Below, piece after piece: positions 52,723-63,667 of a stretch of DNA of 64,000 bases (position 1 is the first letter of the stretch; every line of letters starts with the position of its first letter). The notes beneath the pieces were generated by a model. That model was not told the DNA's origin. It did no database searches and saw only the letters and a list, made by a program, of their open reading frames with translations. Source of the stretch: Brugia malayi (Eukaryota; Nematoda; Chromadorea; Rhabditida; Onchocercidae); the NCBI RefSeq assembly GCF_000002995.4, contig NW_025062476.1, forward strand, positions 13,164,501-13,228,500. The letters run 5' to 3'. The translations under genes were made by a program, and so were the position numbers.

Positions 52723-54459
52723 ATTAATGTAAGAATGAAATGAAATTAATAGAATCAATTGCTAATATTATTATTATTATTACTACTATTATAGGTGATG
52801 GTGGTTCTATTCGACAATTTTTAGCAACTGCAAGAAATGAATCACGACGAAAGCTTTCAAGTATATCAGAAAAAAGCACTGAAATGATGAATGGCGGAAA
52901 TCAATTGATATCAGCGCCAAGTAGTATCAGTTGTCCAACAACTACACGCAGAAGCAAAGGTTTTGATATTAAATGATTATAATAAATGATAATTTCTATA
53001 ATGAAAATTTAATAATGTTTATATTGTAATATATATTTCGTTGTAGCTAATAAATTTAGTTTTTTATCATTTTAGGCTTTTTTATCACTTTCAATTAGAT
53101 ATCTCTAGATTTTTTAATCAATTAGAAATTACTTATTACTTATAGGAATAAACAATATTGATTTGCAATTTACTTATAGGAATAGATGGTTTGCAATTAC
53201 TTATAGACAATATCGCTTGCAATTACTTATAGACAATATTGATTTGCAATTACTTACAGACAATATCGCTTTGTAATTACTTATAGACAATATTGATTTG
53301 CAATTACTTACAGACAATATCGCTTTGTAATTACTTATAGATAATATTGGTTTGGTTGCAATTACTTATAGACAATATTGATTTTCGATTACTTATAGGC
53401 CAATTTATTTATAGGAATAGGTAATATTACTTTTGTAGATTATAGACAACTACCACGTACATTACAAAGACATCGTGATAATGCTTACGGGGTATGGAAT
53501 TATTTTTTCGCAGATTTAATGGCATCATTAACCGAAGAGCCAACAACTAATATCAATGATTGTGCAAAAACAATACCAAATAATAATGGTACAACAATAC
53601 GAAATGCTAACAGTAAGCATTCTCATTAATCATAAATTAATGAAAAAATAATTAATAATTCAATTTATTTATAGATTGGAGTAAATTAGAGCAGAATCGA
53701 ATTAATGCTAAACTGAAACATAAAATTGGTAGTAATATAAGTCAACATTCAATTGCTATTACTGATAAACAACGTCCACCGTGGAATTTTTCACCATTAA
53801 AAGATGGTTAGTACTTATAATAAATAGATAATTAGAAAATTTTGAAAATAAATATATCATATTTGATCTACAATGAACATTTTATCTCATCAAATGATGC
53901 ATATATATGTATATATATATATATATATATAATTGATAAAAAAATTAAAATCTAATTTTATTATTAATCATTTAAATTATTTGAAAATTATTTTAACTAA
54001 TAAGCAATTTGTATATTTTCAACTTTTATTCGTCATCTTTCATATATGTATATGTGACAAATGACAAATATTTGATTATGATTAAAAAATTTAAGCATTT
54101 ATTATTCTTTCACAAATACTAATAATATTGTTTGAGGTAATTTGGATCGTATTGCGCCACTTCAACCTGTTTTTTCACATAGTAATCAGCCGCGCAAATG
54201 GCTTTCAGCATTACATCTTAACGACGATAAATATGCTACAGCTTTACAGTCCAGTAGAAGAAATATTAGTGAACGTCGACAAAGTGATTGCAATTTACAT
54301 GATATTTCACATTTACGTATGACACGTGGATCACATTCAGCACGATTGCATACACGTTTAACATCTGCTAAAATGTCACGAAATATCAGTGGCGTAAAAT
54401 GGACACCAAATGATATCAATAATCAACCAATAAAAGAACAATTATGGTGGGGTAAATAA
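42384..54459 (+). CDS. Large single-pass membrane protein with LDL-receptor-A-like and EGF-like modules
   Basis: 22 exons: 42384-42513, 43320-43505, 44491-44568, 44660-44704, 45061-45174, 45386-45863, 46174-46535, 46650-46814, 47057-47151, 47485-47638, 48181-48361, 48506-48656, 48759-49149, 49965-50233, 50478-50565, 51154-51840, 51966-52207, 52424-52535, 52795-52959, 53439-53612, 53675-53806, 54137-54459. All phases fit, giving 1,573 aa. Hydrophobic signal (LLLIVFLLQLLL), then an LDLRa-like block ending DGIVDCPDGSDEC, a second Cys-rich block ending NCIDKSDQG, an Asn/Ser-rich low-complexity part, an EGF-like CTCPPGEMPGG, an unassigned Cys segment, and an EGF-like CLINGPRYECRCHDGW. The membrane segment (about 665-690, LLWWLLLFGISFILLLLLYW) is followed by a KKRRRR stop-transfer and a tail of about 880 Ser/Thr/Asn-rich residues. 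Orthologue name not recognised. Least certain joins: 45863/46174 and 50565/51154. Confidence 0.82.
43560..44170 (+). repeat. Degenerate intronic repeat (AATAAGCTAAATTATCAATT type)
   Basis: About ten imperfect copies of CTTTTTAAATAAGCTAAATT plus ATCAATTAATATT-like sequence fill much of the second intron of the LDLRa/EGF gene. Confidence 0.7.
47262..47360 (+). pseudogene. Decayed duplicate of the following exon's 5' part
   Basis: The sequence from a GA-rich run through TTTATCAAAATGCATTTCAATTGAATCATACC and on to TCCGGCATGATGGCCAT parallels 47441-47540, which includes the real acceptor and exon start at 47485. The acceptor TTTCAG has become TTTCAA and in-frame stops are present, so it cannot be used as an exon. 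It lies inside the intron 47152-47484. Confidence 0.85.
49712..49964 (+). repeat. Triplicated intronic segment ending at a real 3' splice site
   Basis: Three copies of CTAATTTTAATTTCATAYAG/GTAG + GAGAAAAAAATTTC + TTTAACCTAATACAT lie upstream of the acceptor TTTGCAG at 49964. Each copy carries its own acceptor-like TTTCATATAG, TTTCATACAG or TTTCATGTAG. Confidence 0.75.
50728..50756 (+). other. Possible alternative terminal exon (short cytoplasmic tail)
   Basis: A T-rich tract plus TTTGCAG ends at 50727. From the phase-1 donor at 50565 it reads NCNLCYIYI and a TAG at 50754-50756, for a 971-aa protein. AATAAA at 50911-50916 could serve as its polyadenylation signal. Confidence 0.45.
53110..53438 (+). 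repeat. Intronic array of 3'-splice-site-like units (about 28 bp)
   Basis: Eight to ten units of TTTGCAATTACTTATAG or ...TTACAG followed by ACAATAT(C/T)G lie immediately upstream of the used acceptor TTTTGTAG at 53438. Confidence 0.82.
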
Positions 54460-55782
54460 TAGAATAAAAAAAAAAAAACAAATTTAATAAATTTGCCTTT
54501 ATCCACTTAATTTAATTAGTGCTTTCATATCAGGGAAGATTTCTGATAATTATTATCACTGCAGTGTTATATTTGTCATGAATTTGTTAATTATAAATAT
54601 GTTTGATTTTTATATTTTGTATTAATAAAATGATAGCAATACTTATGTTCAAAACAACTAAACATTCCAAAAATTTCAATTCCATATGCTTTTAAAATTT
54701 TTTTTTTTTTTTTGAATGAATCAGCAAATAATATTGAATTAGAATTATCAAAATAATAATAAAAAAAAATACATCATGCATATTATTAGCATATCTAAGA
54801 TTTTACTTGCATTTTCTTAAGCGAAATGAATGTATGTTAATCAATCAAATTAATTAATAATTCTTTCACTGAGACTATCTCGATATGTTTAATTAAGTTT
54901 TCTTATTCCAATTTAAATAGAACTAATCATAAAATTAAACATTCAACTTTAGCAGGCTTATTGTTAAATTGTTTTAAATGTATTGTCTTCTGTTGCATAA
55001 TAAATTAGGTTATTACAAAGCACTACAAAACAAATTCTTGAAAATTTACAGCAATCTCAAATAGCAATGTTTTCATATATTAATTATGCTAAATGGATTA
55101 AATGATACAATACACTTCCAGAAATTATATCAGAATAAAATTTTCATTTGTCAAAATGTGAGTAATTTTCTAATTAACTGCTTGATAAATATAATTTGAA
55201 TACAATTAAAAACATCATTTACTTTTAAGAAAAGAAAAAAAAAATATTGCTAGTAATGATATAAGTTTTGATTGTTAAGGAATATTTTATTATTTGTATT
55301 ACTTACTTTCTTTTTCTTTCTTCCATTCACAAATAAAAATAGCCCAAAATATTTCAGATGAGTAAAAAACACTGAATATTCCCAAAAAAAATTATATTAT
55401 TATTAGAAAGGATTATTTGAAACCCTTGAATATTATTTAAAATATTATATTATTAGTAAAGGGGAATATTATTTTAAAAGACAGTTATAAAAGAATATTA
55501 TTATAGAAGGAAAAAAAATAAATAAATATTATAGAGGAAAAAAAAATTATAAAAAGGGTATTGTTTTAAAAAATATTATATTATTGAAAAGGAATATTAC
55601 TAAAAAAAATATTATATTGTTACTGAAAAAGAATATTATTTAAAAATAAAAAAAATACAAAGGAATATTATTCAAACTTTTTGCTTTTCTTCTTAACTAA
55701 CTATTTGTTAATTAAAAAAAAAAAAAAACTGAACGTTGCATAAATTTAAAGTCTTAAATTAACTGATACGAATCTATCGTAC

Positions 55783-56240
55783 ATTGCTTAATTTGATATT
55801 CCCTTATACTTATACATTTATCAATACTGAAACAGTTATTATTACTTTATCTCGATTCCTTACACTTACTTATACATTTATGAATAGTAGAAGAGTTATT
55901 ACTACTTTATCGCAATTCCTTATACTTACTTATATATTCATCAATAACGCAATAGTTATTATTACTTCTTCTCCACTCTTATACTTACTTATACATTTAT
56001 CAATACTGAAACAGTTATTATTACTTTATCTCGATTCCTTATACTTATACATTTATCAATAATAGAAGAGTTATTATTACTTTATCTCGATTCCTTACAC
56101 TTACTTATACATTTATCAATAATGGAAGAGTTATTATTACTTTATCTCGATTCCTTATACTTACTTGTACATTCATCAACAATGTAACTGTTACTATTAC
56201 TTTATTTCGACTCCTATATTTACTTATATCCACGACATTC
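55783..56240 (+). repeat. About 60-bp tandem repeat, about 8 copies
   Basis: Unit contains TTCCTTATACTTACTTATAC, ATTTATCAATA, AACAGTTATTATTACTTTAT and CTCGA. Some copies lack four bases (ACTT), giving 56-60-bp spacing. Confidence 0.88.
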
Positions 56241-56412
56241 TCTCCATTACCATACCTTCTCGGATAATCCGTAAAATATCGAAAATAAATTGATCAAACT
56301 TTTTTGTAAATCTGCTTTTCGAAGCTGTTCTACTTCTCGATGCTAGATTGCATTGTTATTTGTGCTGTTTTAGTAGTAATGCTGATGCGTTATGATTTGT
56401 TGGATATGTGTA

Positions 56413-56700
56413 TACACGTACGTAGGCGTGATGTACGTGAACGTGAATTAGAAAAGCAAAATTGTACAGCAGTAGCTTTATTTTACATCGATATTTGAAC
56501 GTATTGGAATACGTGAATTTATTTATATTTATAGATATATGTGTGTTTATGTACGTATGCGTTTGTATTTCAATTAATATAAATGAGTAAAGATTGTTGA
56601 TGAGCGATGATTATTGTGTTAGCAGTTATTAAATCTAAAGTATTATTGTTATTTTGTCATTGTACGTGACTGATTCGTTTAGGAACGTAACGTAAGTTAC
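56413..56700. promoter_or_regulatory. Cluster of ACGT-core motifs upstream of the cargo lectin gene
   Basis: About ten ACGT cores (ACACGTACGT, TGTACGTGA, GAACGTGAA, ATACGTGAA, TGTACGTGAC, GAACGTAACGT) within about 290 nt, ending about 130 nt before the lectin start. ACGT cores are the heart of bZIP sites such as XBP-1/ATF6 elements; function here is inferred. Confidence 0.4.
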
Positions 56701-56819
56701 TGAAACATCATTGATATATCTCCTGCAAGTATCTTTTTTTCTTTTCTTTTTTTTTTTTTTTTGTTAAATTTGGATGTAATTATTTGAAAAATCATAAGTA
56801 AAAAATATGAATGTATTAT

Positions 56820-56831
56820 AGGAGTTGTAAT
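56820..56831 (+). other. Splice acceptor 10 nt before the lectin ATG (likely trans-splice site)
   Basis: GTATTATAG ends at 56821; ATG at 56832 follows after 10 nt. This supports choosing 56832 over the in-frame ATG at 56811, which would lie upstream of the acceptor. Confidence 0.5.
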
Positions 56832-59558
56832 ATGTTGTTAACTCATCATTTATTCATTCCATTCTTTACTTATTATTTGTCACTGCAAATAAGGAGCAGT
56901 TATGGTCAACAACAACAACAACGACTACAATTAAGTGATACATCAGTTGATGAATGGCGTGGATATTTCAGGAAAGAACATTCATTGGCTAAACCATATC
57001 AAGGTTACTACATTATACTTACTTATTTATTATATTAAAATCAAATATTTTGTAGTTCAGGAAATTCAGTCGAATTTAATGCCTTTTTTTCATGTGTTTT
57101 TTTTTTCTTGTGTAAGAGAGAAGAAATAGTACATTCGAGGTCAGATTTGTTTTGTACTGTTTATAATGTATATATGTATGTGTTTGTTTTAGTTTTATAT
57201 ATAAATTTGTTAAGTGATAAATACATGTCGTAAGTCATCCTTCAAGACTATTAACTTGATCTCGTGTTTACTTGAAGACATATTGTTGATGAAATAATTT
57301 CAACAAAAAAAAAAGGAAATGACTTAAGAAAAAAAAAACTATTATGTGGTCTAATTGTTATTCATTCAATGATGATGAATTTTTTGAATAAATTTCCATT
57401 TTTTTCCATAGTAATTCAAGGGAAAAGATTTTTATAGTATAATAAAAGTAATCATGGGTTTGCTATTTTATTTAAAGGTAATGGAATGGGTATTCCATAT
57501 TGGGACATACAAGGTACAACTATTGTTACTGGACAATATGTTCGTTTAACAGCAGATACACAAAGTGTTCAAGGTGGTATTTGGAATAATGTGGTAGGTC
57601 AATTTGTTTATCTTTTCGTAAAATGTATTCCTGCTGTTTCCACTTTTGAATGTGAGTTACATTAATCAGCTGATTATCGAATGATTTTCCACTTTTGAAT
57701 GTGAGTTACATTAATCAGCTGATTATCGAATGATTTTCCACTTTTGAATGTGAGTTACATTAATCAGCTGATTATCGAATGATTTTCCACTTTTGAATGT
57801 GAGTTACATTAATCAGCTGATTATCGAATGATTTTCCACTTTTGAATGTGAGTTACATTAATCAGCTGATTATCGAATGATTTTCCACTTTTGAATGTGA
57901 GTTACATTAATCAGCTGATTATCGAATGATCAATCAATCAATCTTTGAAAGGCAGAATTTTGCCTTTTTTCTGCACAGAATTTTAATCTAATGCTCAGTA
58001 TCTCAGCTGCTCATTAAGTTTGCACATTAATATAACACTTTTTGATCGCGTTACTTGTTAAACTTGTTAAATGTTACACTTAATAAGTTGATAGTTCTGG
58101 CAGTTTCTAAAGCTTTTTAAAAGTGAGCCACAAATTTCTTAATGTTTTCAAATAATTTACGCTTAATTCTTATCTAAAAAGTGAGCATGAAATAAATTTT
58201 CAACAAGATTATCATTTCTTCATAGCCCGTGAATGTTCGAGATTGGGAACTACATGTAAATTTTGCAATTCATGGTTCCACTGGTGATTTATTCGGTGAT
58301 GGAGCAGCTATATGGTATGTGCAAGATCCTGCTCAAACAGGACCTGTATTTGGATCAAAAGATTATTTCCGTGGTTTAGGAATTTTTCTGGACACCTATA
58401 GTAATCATAATGGACCACATGAGGTAAATTTTTTTTTTTGCTTATATGCATTTATTGAAATTTACAATTTATCAGTTAGTTATATTTATAAATTTACGAT
58501 ATTAAAGAAAAATTTTCTAGCATGGTCATCCATATATCTCAGCAATGATCAATAACGGTTCTCTTCATTATGATCATGATATGGATGGTACACATACACA
58601 ATTGGGTGGTGAACATACAGGTTGTGAGGCAAAATTTCGGAACAAACAACATCAGACGCAAATAATGATTCGATATGTTGGTGATGTACTATCGGTTCGT
58701 TTATTTTTATTTCTAAAAATAACTTTAATGTATTATATTGATAATATTTTATAATGAATTATTTGATGAAATAATTGAATTAAATATATTTCTGATTTAT
58801 GAAATTGTTACTACAAAATATATTTTAATTTGACGAAAGAAAAAAAAAACTAGCGGTAATAAAAGAAAATATGAAATAAAATGTTAAAAAAAAATTAAAA
58901 ATAATAAAGAAAATAGTGAGAAATGAGTTATTTAGAAAATTAAAATGAAGTATAATAGTGTTTTCTTTTTGATTATTTTGCATTTTATGTTGTAGATTTA
59001 CACTGATGTTTTGGGCACTGGGCAATGGAAAGAGTGCATGAGTGTTGATGGTGTTCAGTTACCTACGGGATATCATTTCGGTATTACAGCTGCTACGGGC
59101 GATTTATCGGGTATTTGCATTTTAAGCTTTGTTTTTTTTTTTTTTTTTTTTTTTGTCTCTTCATTTAGATTTTTATGTTGGGAATGAATCTTATTAATTT
59201 CCATATTCTTTAATCATTCAAAACTTTACATTTGTTTCACTTTATCAAAGTGTCATTACCTAATTGATTTAATTTTATAGATTATCATGATATTATATCG
59301 GTACGCATGTTTGAACAAGAATTTGCACATGTGCAACATGGTACTGGTGTCACCGTAGATCCTCGACAACGTGAACCATATGCACAAAATGTTGCAGCGC
59401 CACGTGATCACATCGATCAACCACCAGCATCAAAATTAGGATGGATTGGTACCACAGTATTAGTAATATTAGGTGGTGCTTTATGTGTATTAGTTTTATG
59501 GTTTGGTGTTATTTTTGTCAATCATCGGCAGCAAATGTCGAGAAAACGATTCTATTGA
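56832..59558 (+). CDS. LMAN2: L-type lectin cargo receptor, VIP36/LMAN2 family, complete
   Basis: Binds high-mannose glycans on cargo glycoproteins between ER and Golgi. Exons: 56832-57003, 57478-57593, 58226-58423, 58521-58694, 58996-59110, 59281-59558; phases agree; 350 aa against about 356 for human VIP36. The signal peptide starts MLLTHHLFIPFFTYYLSLQ. The lectin domain runs from HSLAKPYQG through WDIQGTTIVTGQYVRLT to DYHDIISVRMF. The metal and sugar site is visible as FLDTYSNHNG (D152, N156) and MINNGSLHYDHDMDG (N173/N174, H181). One membrane segment lies at about 313-338 (IGTTVLVILGGALCVLVLWF), followed by a short basic tail ending KRFY. That ending is the ER-export/recycling-type terminus of VIP36 and VIPL; ERGIC-53 ends FF. 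A His-rich insert (NHNGPHEHGH) follows the Ca-binding loop. Confidence 0.95.
57638..57931 (+). repeat. 49-bp tandem repeat, 6 near-identical copies, in a lectin intron
   Basis: Unit: TTTTCCACTTTTGAATGTGA then GTTACAT, TAATCAGCTGATTA and TCGAATGA. TAATCAGCTGATTA is a perfect 14-bp palindrome with a CAGCTG E-box centre, repeated every 49 bp from 57663. The near identity suggests recent expansion. Confidence 0.93.
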
Positions 59559-61320
59559 TGCATATTCTTGATAACATTTCATTTTTCTTTTTTCTTTTTT
59601 TTCTTTTTTAGGTGTTTATGAAAGGGATTTTGATTACTTGCGTCAAATTGTTTAGTAATGTCGGTATCTGATGTCTGGTGGAAATTATAAATTGTTTTCT
59701 TTTTTTTAAAATGAATGATTAGTCGTATTATAATAATGATATATGAGGGATGTGATACATTTTGCATGCTGCGTACACTTTGTTAAATTGCATACACTAT
59801 TCTTTTCTTTTTTTTCATGAAGTTTTATATACGAAATATTTTTTGATTGTGCCTTGTTAATTAATTCAAAATTGAGCTTCCAGTAAATAGAGGAAATGTA
59901 TCAAAGAAGTAAGATTTACTAAGATGAAGATATTTTAAAGATTTGTACACTAGTTTCATTCATATGATGAATTCATTATTTCATAAAAATTTGAATAGAT
60001 GCTTTTATTTACTTATCATTTATTCAGATTTACAAATCAATTCTCAAAAGTTTCAAAAATTTTGCCATAAAATTTATACCAAATATAATAGTAATATGGA
60101 ATTAATTTTCAGCATAAGAAAATTATGATATTATGTTTAATCTTGATGTATTACTTGTAGCATTTTTTAGTTGAATGCTCGTGTTTAGGAATGCTCATGT
60201 AAAGTTCTTCTTTTTTTTGTTCTTTGTTAGCTAAAATTGTTGCTATTTAGAAAAAAAACTACTATATTTGTTATCATTTTGTGTTAAATTATTTGCCTAT
60301 TTCAAACATAATTATATAACCATTAAATATTAAATTTTAATTTTTTGATTTGATATATATTAATGCAATTTTGTACGATTGTCTTAACACTAGACGAGTA
60401 TACAATATCAAAAATTGATTAAATAATATTCTGTTTTATCATGTGCTGCTAACACAAATTGGATAATTTTCTAAGTTTTTTTTTTTTGAATATTTTTTCT
60501 TTTTTTTTTTTTTTTTTTATAATTTATCTCACTAATCTTTCCAAAATCAATAAAATTTATGATTATTTCAGAAATTGTAATTTCTTATAGCTAATGATAT
60601 ATTTTCTAATATGCACTCTAATTAATATATGTTATCTGTTTATTTTTTTATTATAATTACCAATTTTTTATTTATGAAAACCTTTTTTAATTTTTTTAAA
60701 AAAAAATTAAAAAAAATTAACGTTTCCTATACAATTTGTACGTTTAGCAAATAACATTGCCAATTGTTTTATCTGCTTTTTTGCTTTTTTTTTTAATTTG
60801 TGTTTATGAATATTATTGCTTACAGTGTTTTTCTTAAAATGGGTTAATATATGAATAAATAAAAAAGAATTTTTTTTTTTTCTTTTTCCTCTTATAAGAA
60901 ATAATATTTAAAATACAAAAATATATGAGCAAAAATTTAATAACATTCATTACACTATCAATAACAAAAAAGAAAAAAAAGAAAAAAAAGTATCAGAAGC
61001 GTGAAATATAGCTTTTAAACTTTCTTATCTTTTTTTTTTCTTTTTTTCTTTCTTTTCTTTTAAAGATATCAATATATAAAGTGTTTCTTCTTATCAGTAA
61101 AAATAATCATTTGCACTTCCTAACATTATCAATTTGTCTTACTTTCAAAACTTCTATACTTCCCTCTCTCTCTCTCTCTCTCTCTCTCTTTCAAATCATT
61201 CAATAATTTTTGCAAAAAAAAGAAGAAAAAGAAAAAAAAAAAGAGAGAGAAGGACATAAAAGAGGAGAAAAATTAATTATTTATTCATTTTTCAATTTCA
61301 ACTAATCTATACAAAATAAT
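59559..61320. other. Lectin 3' flank and intergenic region; no gene seen
   Basis: AT-rich with poly-T runs and a CT microsatellite (61165-61189). No coding exon with homology on either strand. Confidence 0.55.
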
Positions 61321-61330
61321 AGTTGAAATT

Positions 61331-63667
61331 ATGCTATTGCTTTATAATTTTCAATTATTTTTTTATCATTTATCACTATCACTGCCATTATCACTATCAT
61401 TATCACTACTACTACTACTACAATCATTTATTTATCATAAACAATCATATGCAGTACCTATTGATAATAACTTACCTGCATCACGTGTGCAAAATTTTCG
61501 AGCTCGTTATGATCATCCAACGGATGCAATTTACATTCAATGGTCATATCCAGATGAAAGACAAAATGATAGTTAGTTATTTGATAATATTAATTATTAT
61601 TTACTAATTTAATTAATTTATTTATTAATTATTATTTAATATATTAATTTAATTATTAATTATTATTTACTATATTAACTTAACAATTATTATTTACTAT
61701 ATTAATTTAATTATTAATTATTATTTACTATATTAACTTAACAATTATTATTTACTATATTAGTTTATTTATTAATTATTATTTACTATATTAATTTAAT
61801 TATTAATTATTATTTACTATATTGGTTTAATTATTATTATTTACTATATTAATTTAATTTTTAATTAAGATCATTTATAATCGTAATAAACAAAAAAAAA
61901 AGGCAAAAAAATATCACAAAAAAAAAAGTAATCAATTAATATTATAAAGAAAAAAAAAGTAAGAATGAAAAATGTGTGAAAATTATTGTTTAATTCTAAT
62001 TTCTAAAATAGCATATTTAGATTTATTTTTTGAGTGAATTTTAAAATGAATAATGTTAGTATTATTTGATTGAAATATATATGTATTTCTTTCTTTTCTC
62101 TTCTTTTTTTTTAATTGAATTATAATTAAATATTTTAAAATTATTGGTATGACATATTTATATGTTTATTTAAAATTAAACTAACTGTATAGTATTTTAA
62201 ACAAAAAAAAAAAAAAATCCAAATAATAATTTGTAACAGAGAAAAAAAAAGAAGTTAATAATTAATTTTTGGCTTATTTCATTGTTTTTAATTATTATTT
62301 GTATATTTATATACGTTTATAATTGTTTAACATTTTCTAATTAAAAATTATTAAATTAGTAAGCAAATAATTTTTATGTTTTATAGTTAGTTATTGTTAA
62401 TTTATTTTTATCTTTATCAATATCACTCATGATAGATAACTGCAAAGATAATTTTGATAATATTTTCAGTTCAACCACATTTTTTGGTTCGTTATCGAAT
62501 TACCAATCGTCCTGATGGTTCAGCTGAATTTGATTGGAAATATTCATTAGTTGGTAAAGAATTAGAAGCAAGATTGGATTTAGATGAAGTACGAAATGGT
62601 GATGAACTTCAAGCACAGGTAGGTAAATAAAAATTTGCTTATATTAACAATGAATTTATAATAAGTTATCATATACACTTTAGAAGAAATAATTTTAAAC
62701 AAGATAAGAGAATTTTTAAAAAGCTTCAAGCACACAGGTAGGTAATTAAAAAAATTTACTTATATTAAAGATGATAAGTTATAACATATATTTTGAAAGA
62801 AATGATTTTAAACAAGATAAGAGAATTTTTAAGTAAACAAGGAAAAAAAAAAAAAAAAACGAGATAGGTTATTAGAATAGTAATAAAAAAAAAAAAACGA
62901 AAAAGAAAATCAATATGATAATTTTGTTTTATTTTATTATAAAATAAACAAAAAAAAAAGAAAAAAGAAGTGTTATTTTAACTAAAATATAAATTTATAT
63001 ATTAATGATTAGTTATACTGAAAAAAAAAAAAAAACAAAACAAAACAAAAAGCATAAATTATTAGATAAATAAGGTTAGATAATTAATGAATTGTTTTTT
63101 AAATAAATCAATTAATTAGATTAATAATTAATTTAGAAATTATAGGTTCGTGCTGAGCGTTCTGATGGGACAATTTTAGAAGATTGGTCACAATCATTGC
63201 TAATTTCAATTTCTAAACGTGTTCTCATTGATGGTATACCGGCAGCAGATGATGATTTATTACCACCGCTTGATTTTCAAGCTCATATATTAAGTACATC
63301 AATGGTACGCTTAGAATGGATTTCACCTTTTAAAATTTTATCAAATGGTTAGTGCTTGTTAAATTTTATTTATTTTTCTTTTGCTAATAGTAATAGTAAT
63401 AATAAGATTTTTTCTTTGATATGAATTAATTGTAAATATTTTCATAGAATGTGTAAATTTTGCTAAAATAATAAAATTTAGAATGATTATTTATTATTCA
63501 ATTTAATTAATTAAATTTTAATAAAGATAAGGAATATTATTTAGGAATAAATTTGTTTGAATTAAAATTAGAAAAATTTATTCTTTTCAGCTCCACTGAA
63601 TCATTATTATATTGTAAATGTAAAACAGTTAACATCATCAGATAATGCACCATTACTTCGACAACAG
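61331..63667 (+). CDS. Fibronectin type III-like secreted or membrane protein, 3'-partial
   Basis: Four exons with matching phases: 61331-61571, 62470-62618, 63146-63347, 63591-63667, about 223 residues to the last donor, after which it leaves the window. The N-terminus is a long hydrophobic signal ([20 protein letters not shown]). Next comes a first beta-sandwich-like domain: VQNFRARYDHPTDAIYIQWS, then HFLVRYRITNRPDG, then ELQAQVRAERSDGTILEDWS. A second domain starts with PPLDFQAHILSTSMVRLEWI and NHYYIVNVKQL. The Trp and Tyr spacing is typical of FN3. An AG acceptor at 61321-61322 lies 8 nt before the ATG. No family member could be named from the visible part; adhesion or guidance receptors, matrix proteins and receptor phosphatases all remain possible. 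Confidence 0.72.
61590..61866 (+). repeat. Intronic tandem repeat, about 28-31 bp (ATTATTTACTATATTAA core)
   Basis: About nine copies of TTAATTATTAATTATTATTT plus ACTATATTAA fill the 5' part of the first intron of the FN3 gene. Some copies carry ACTTAACA instead of ATTTAATT. Confidence 0.85.
62608..62840 (+). repeat. Two-copy tandem duplication spanning a 5' splice site
   Basis: CTTCAAGCACAGGTAGGTAA at the real exon end (about 62608) recurs as CTTCAAGCACACAGGTAGGT at about 62723. Both are followed by matching TTATATTAA and AAACAAGATAAGAGAATTTT segments. The second donor lies inside the intron. Confidence 0.88.

Larger units (their letters stand above)
54460..56700. other. Intergenic region between the LDLRa/EGF gene and the cargo lectin
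   Basis: AT-rich sequence, degenerate GGAATATTATT/ATATTATATTATT repeats (about 55360-55680), a 60-bp tandem array, then a less AT-rich block with many ACGT cores. No coding exon seen. Confidence 0.55.

Noticed and set aside
54142..54459. Separate small gene starting at 54142
   Set aside because: It is the last exon of the receptor gene; an AG at 54136 and phase match join it to 53806.
56811..56831. Upstream in-frame ATG of the lectin
   Set aside because: It precedes the acceptor AG at 56820-56821, so it is probably not in the mature mRNA; starting at 56832 leaves a normal signal peptide.
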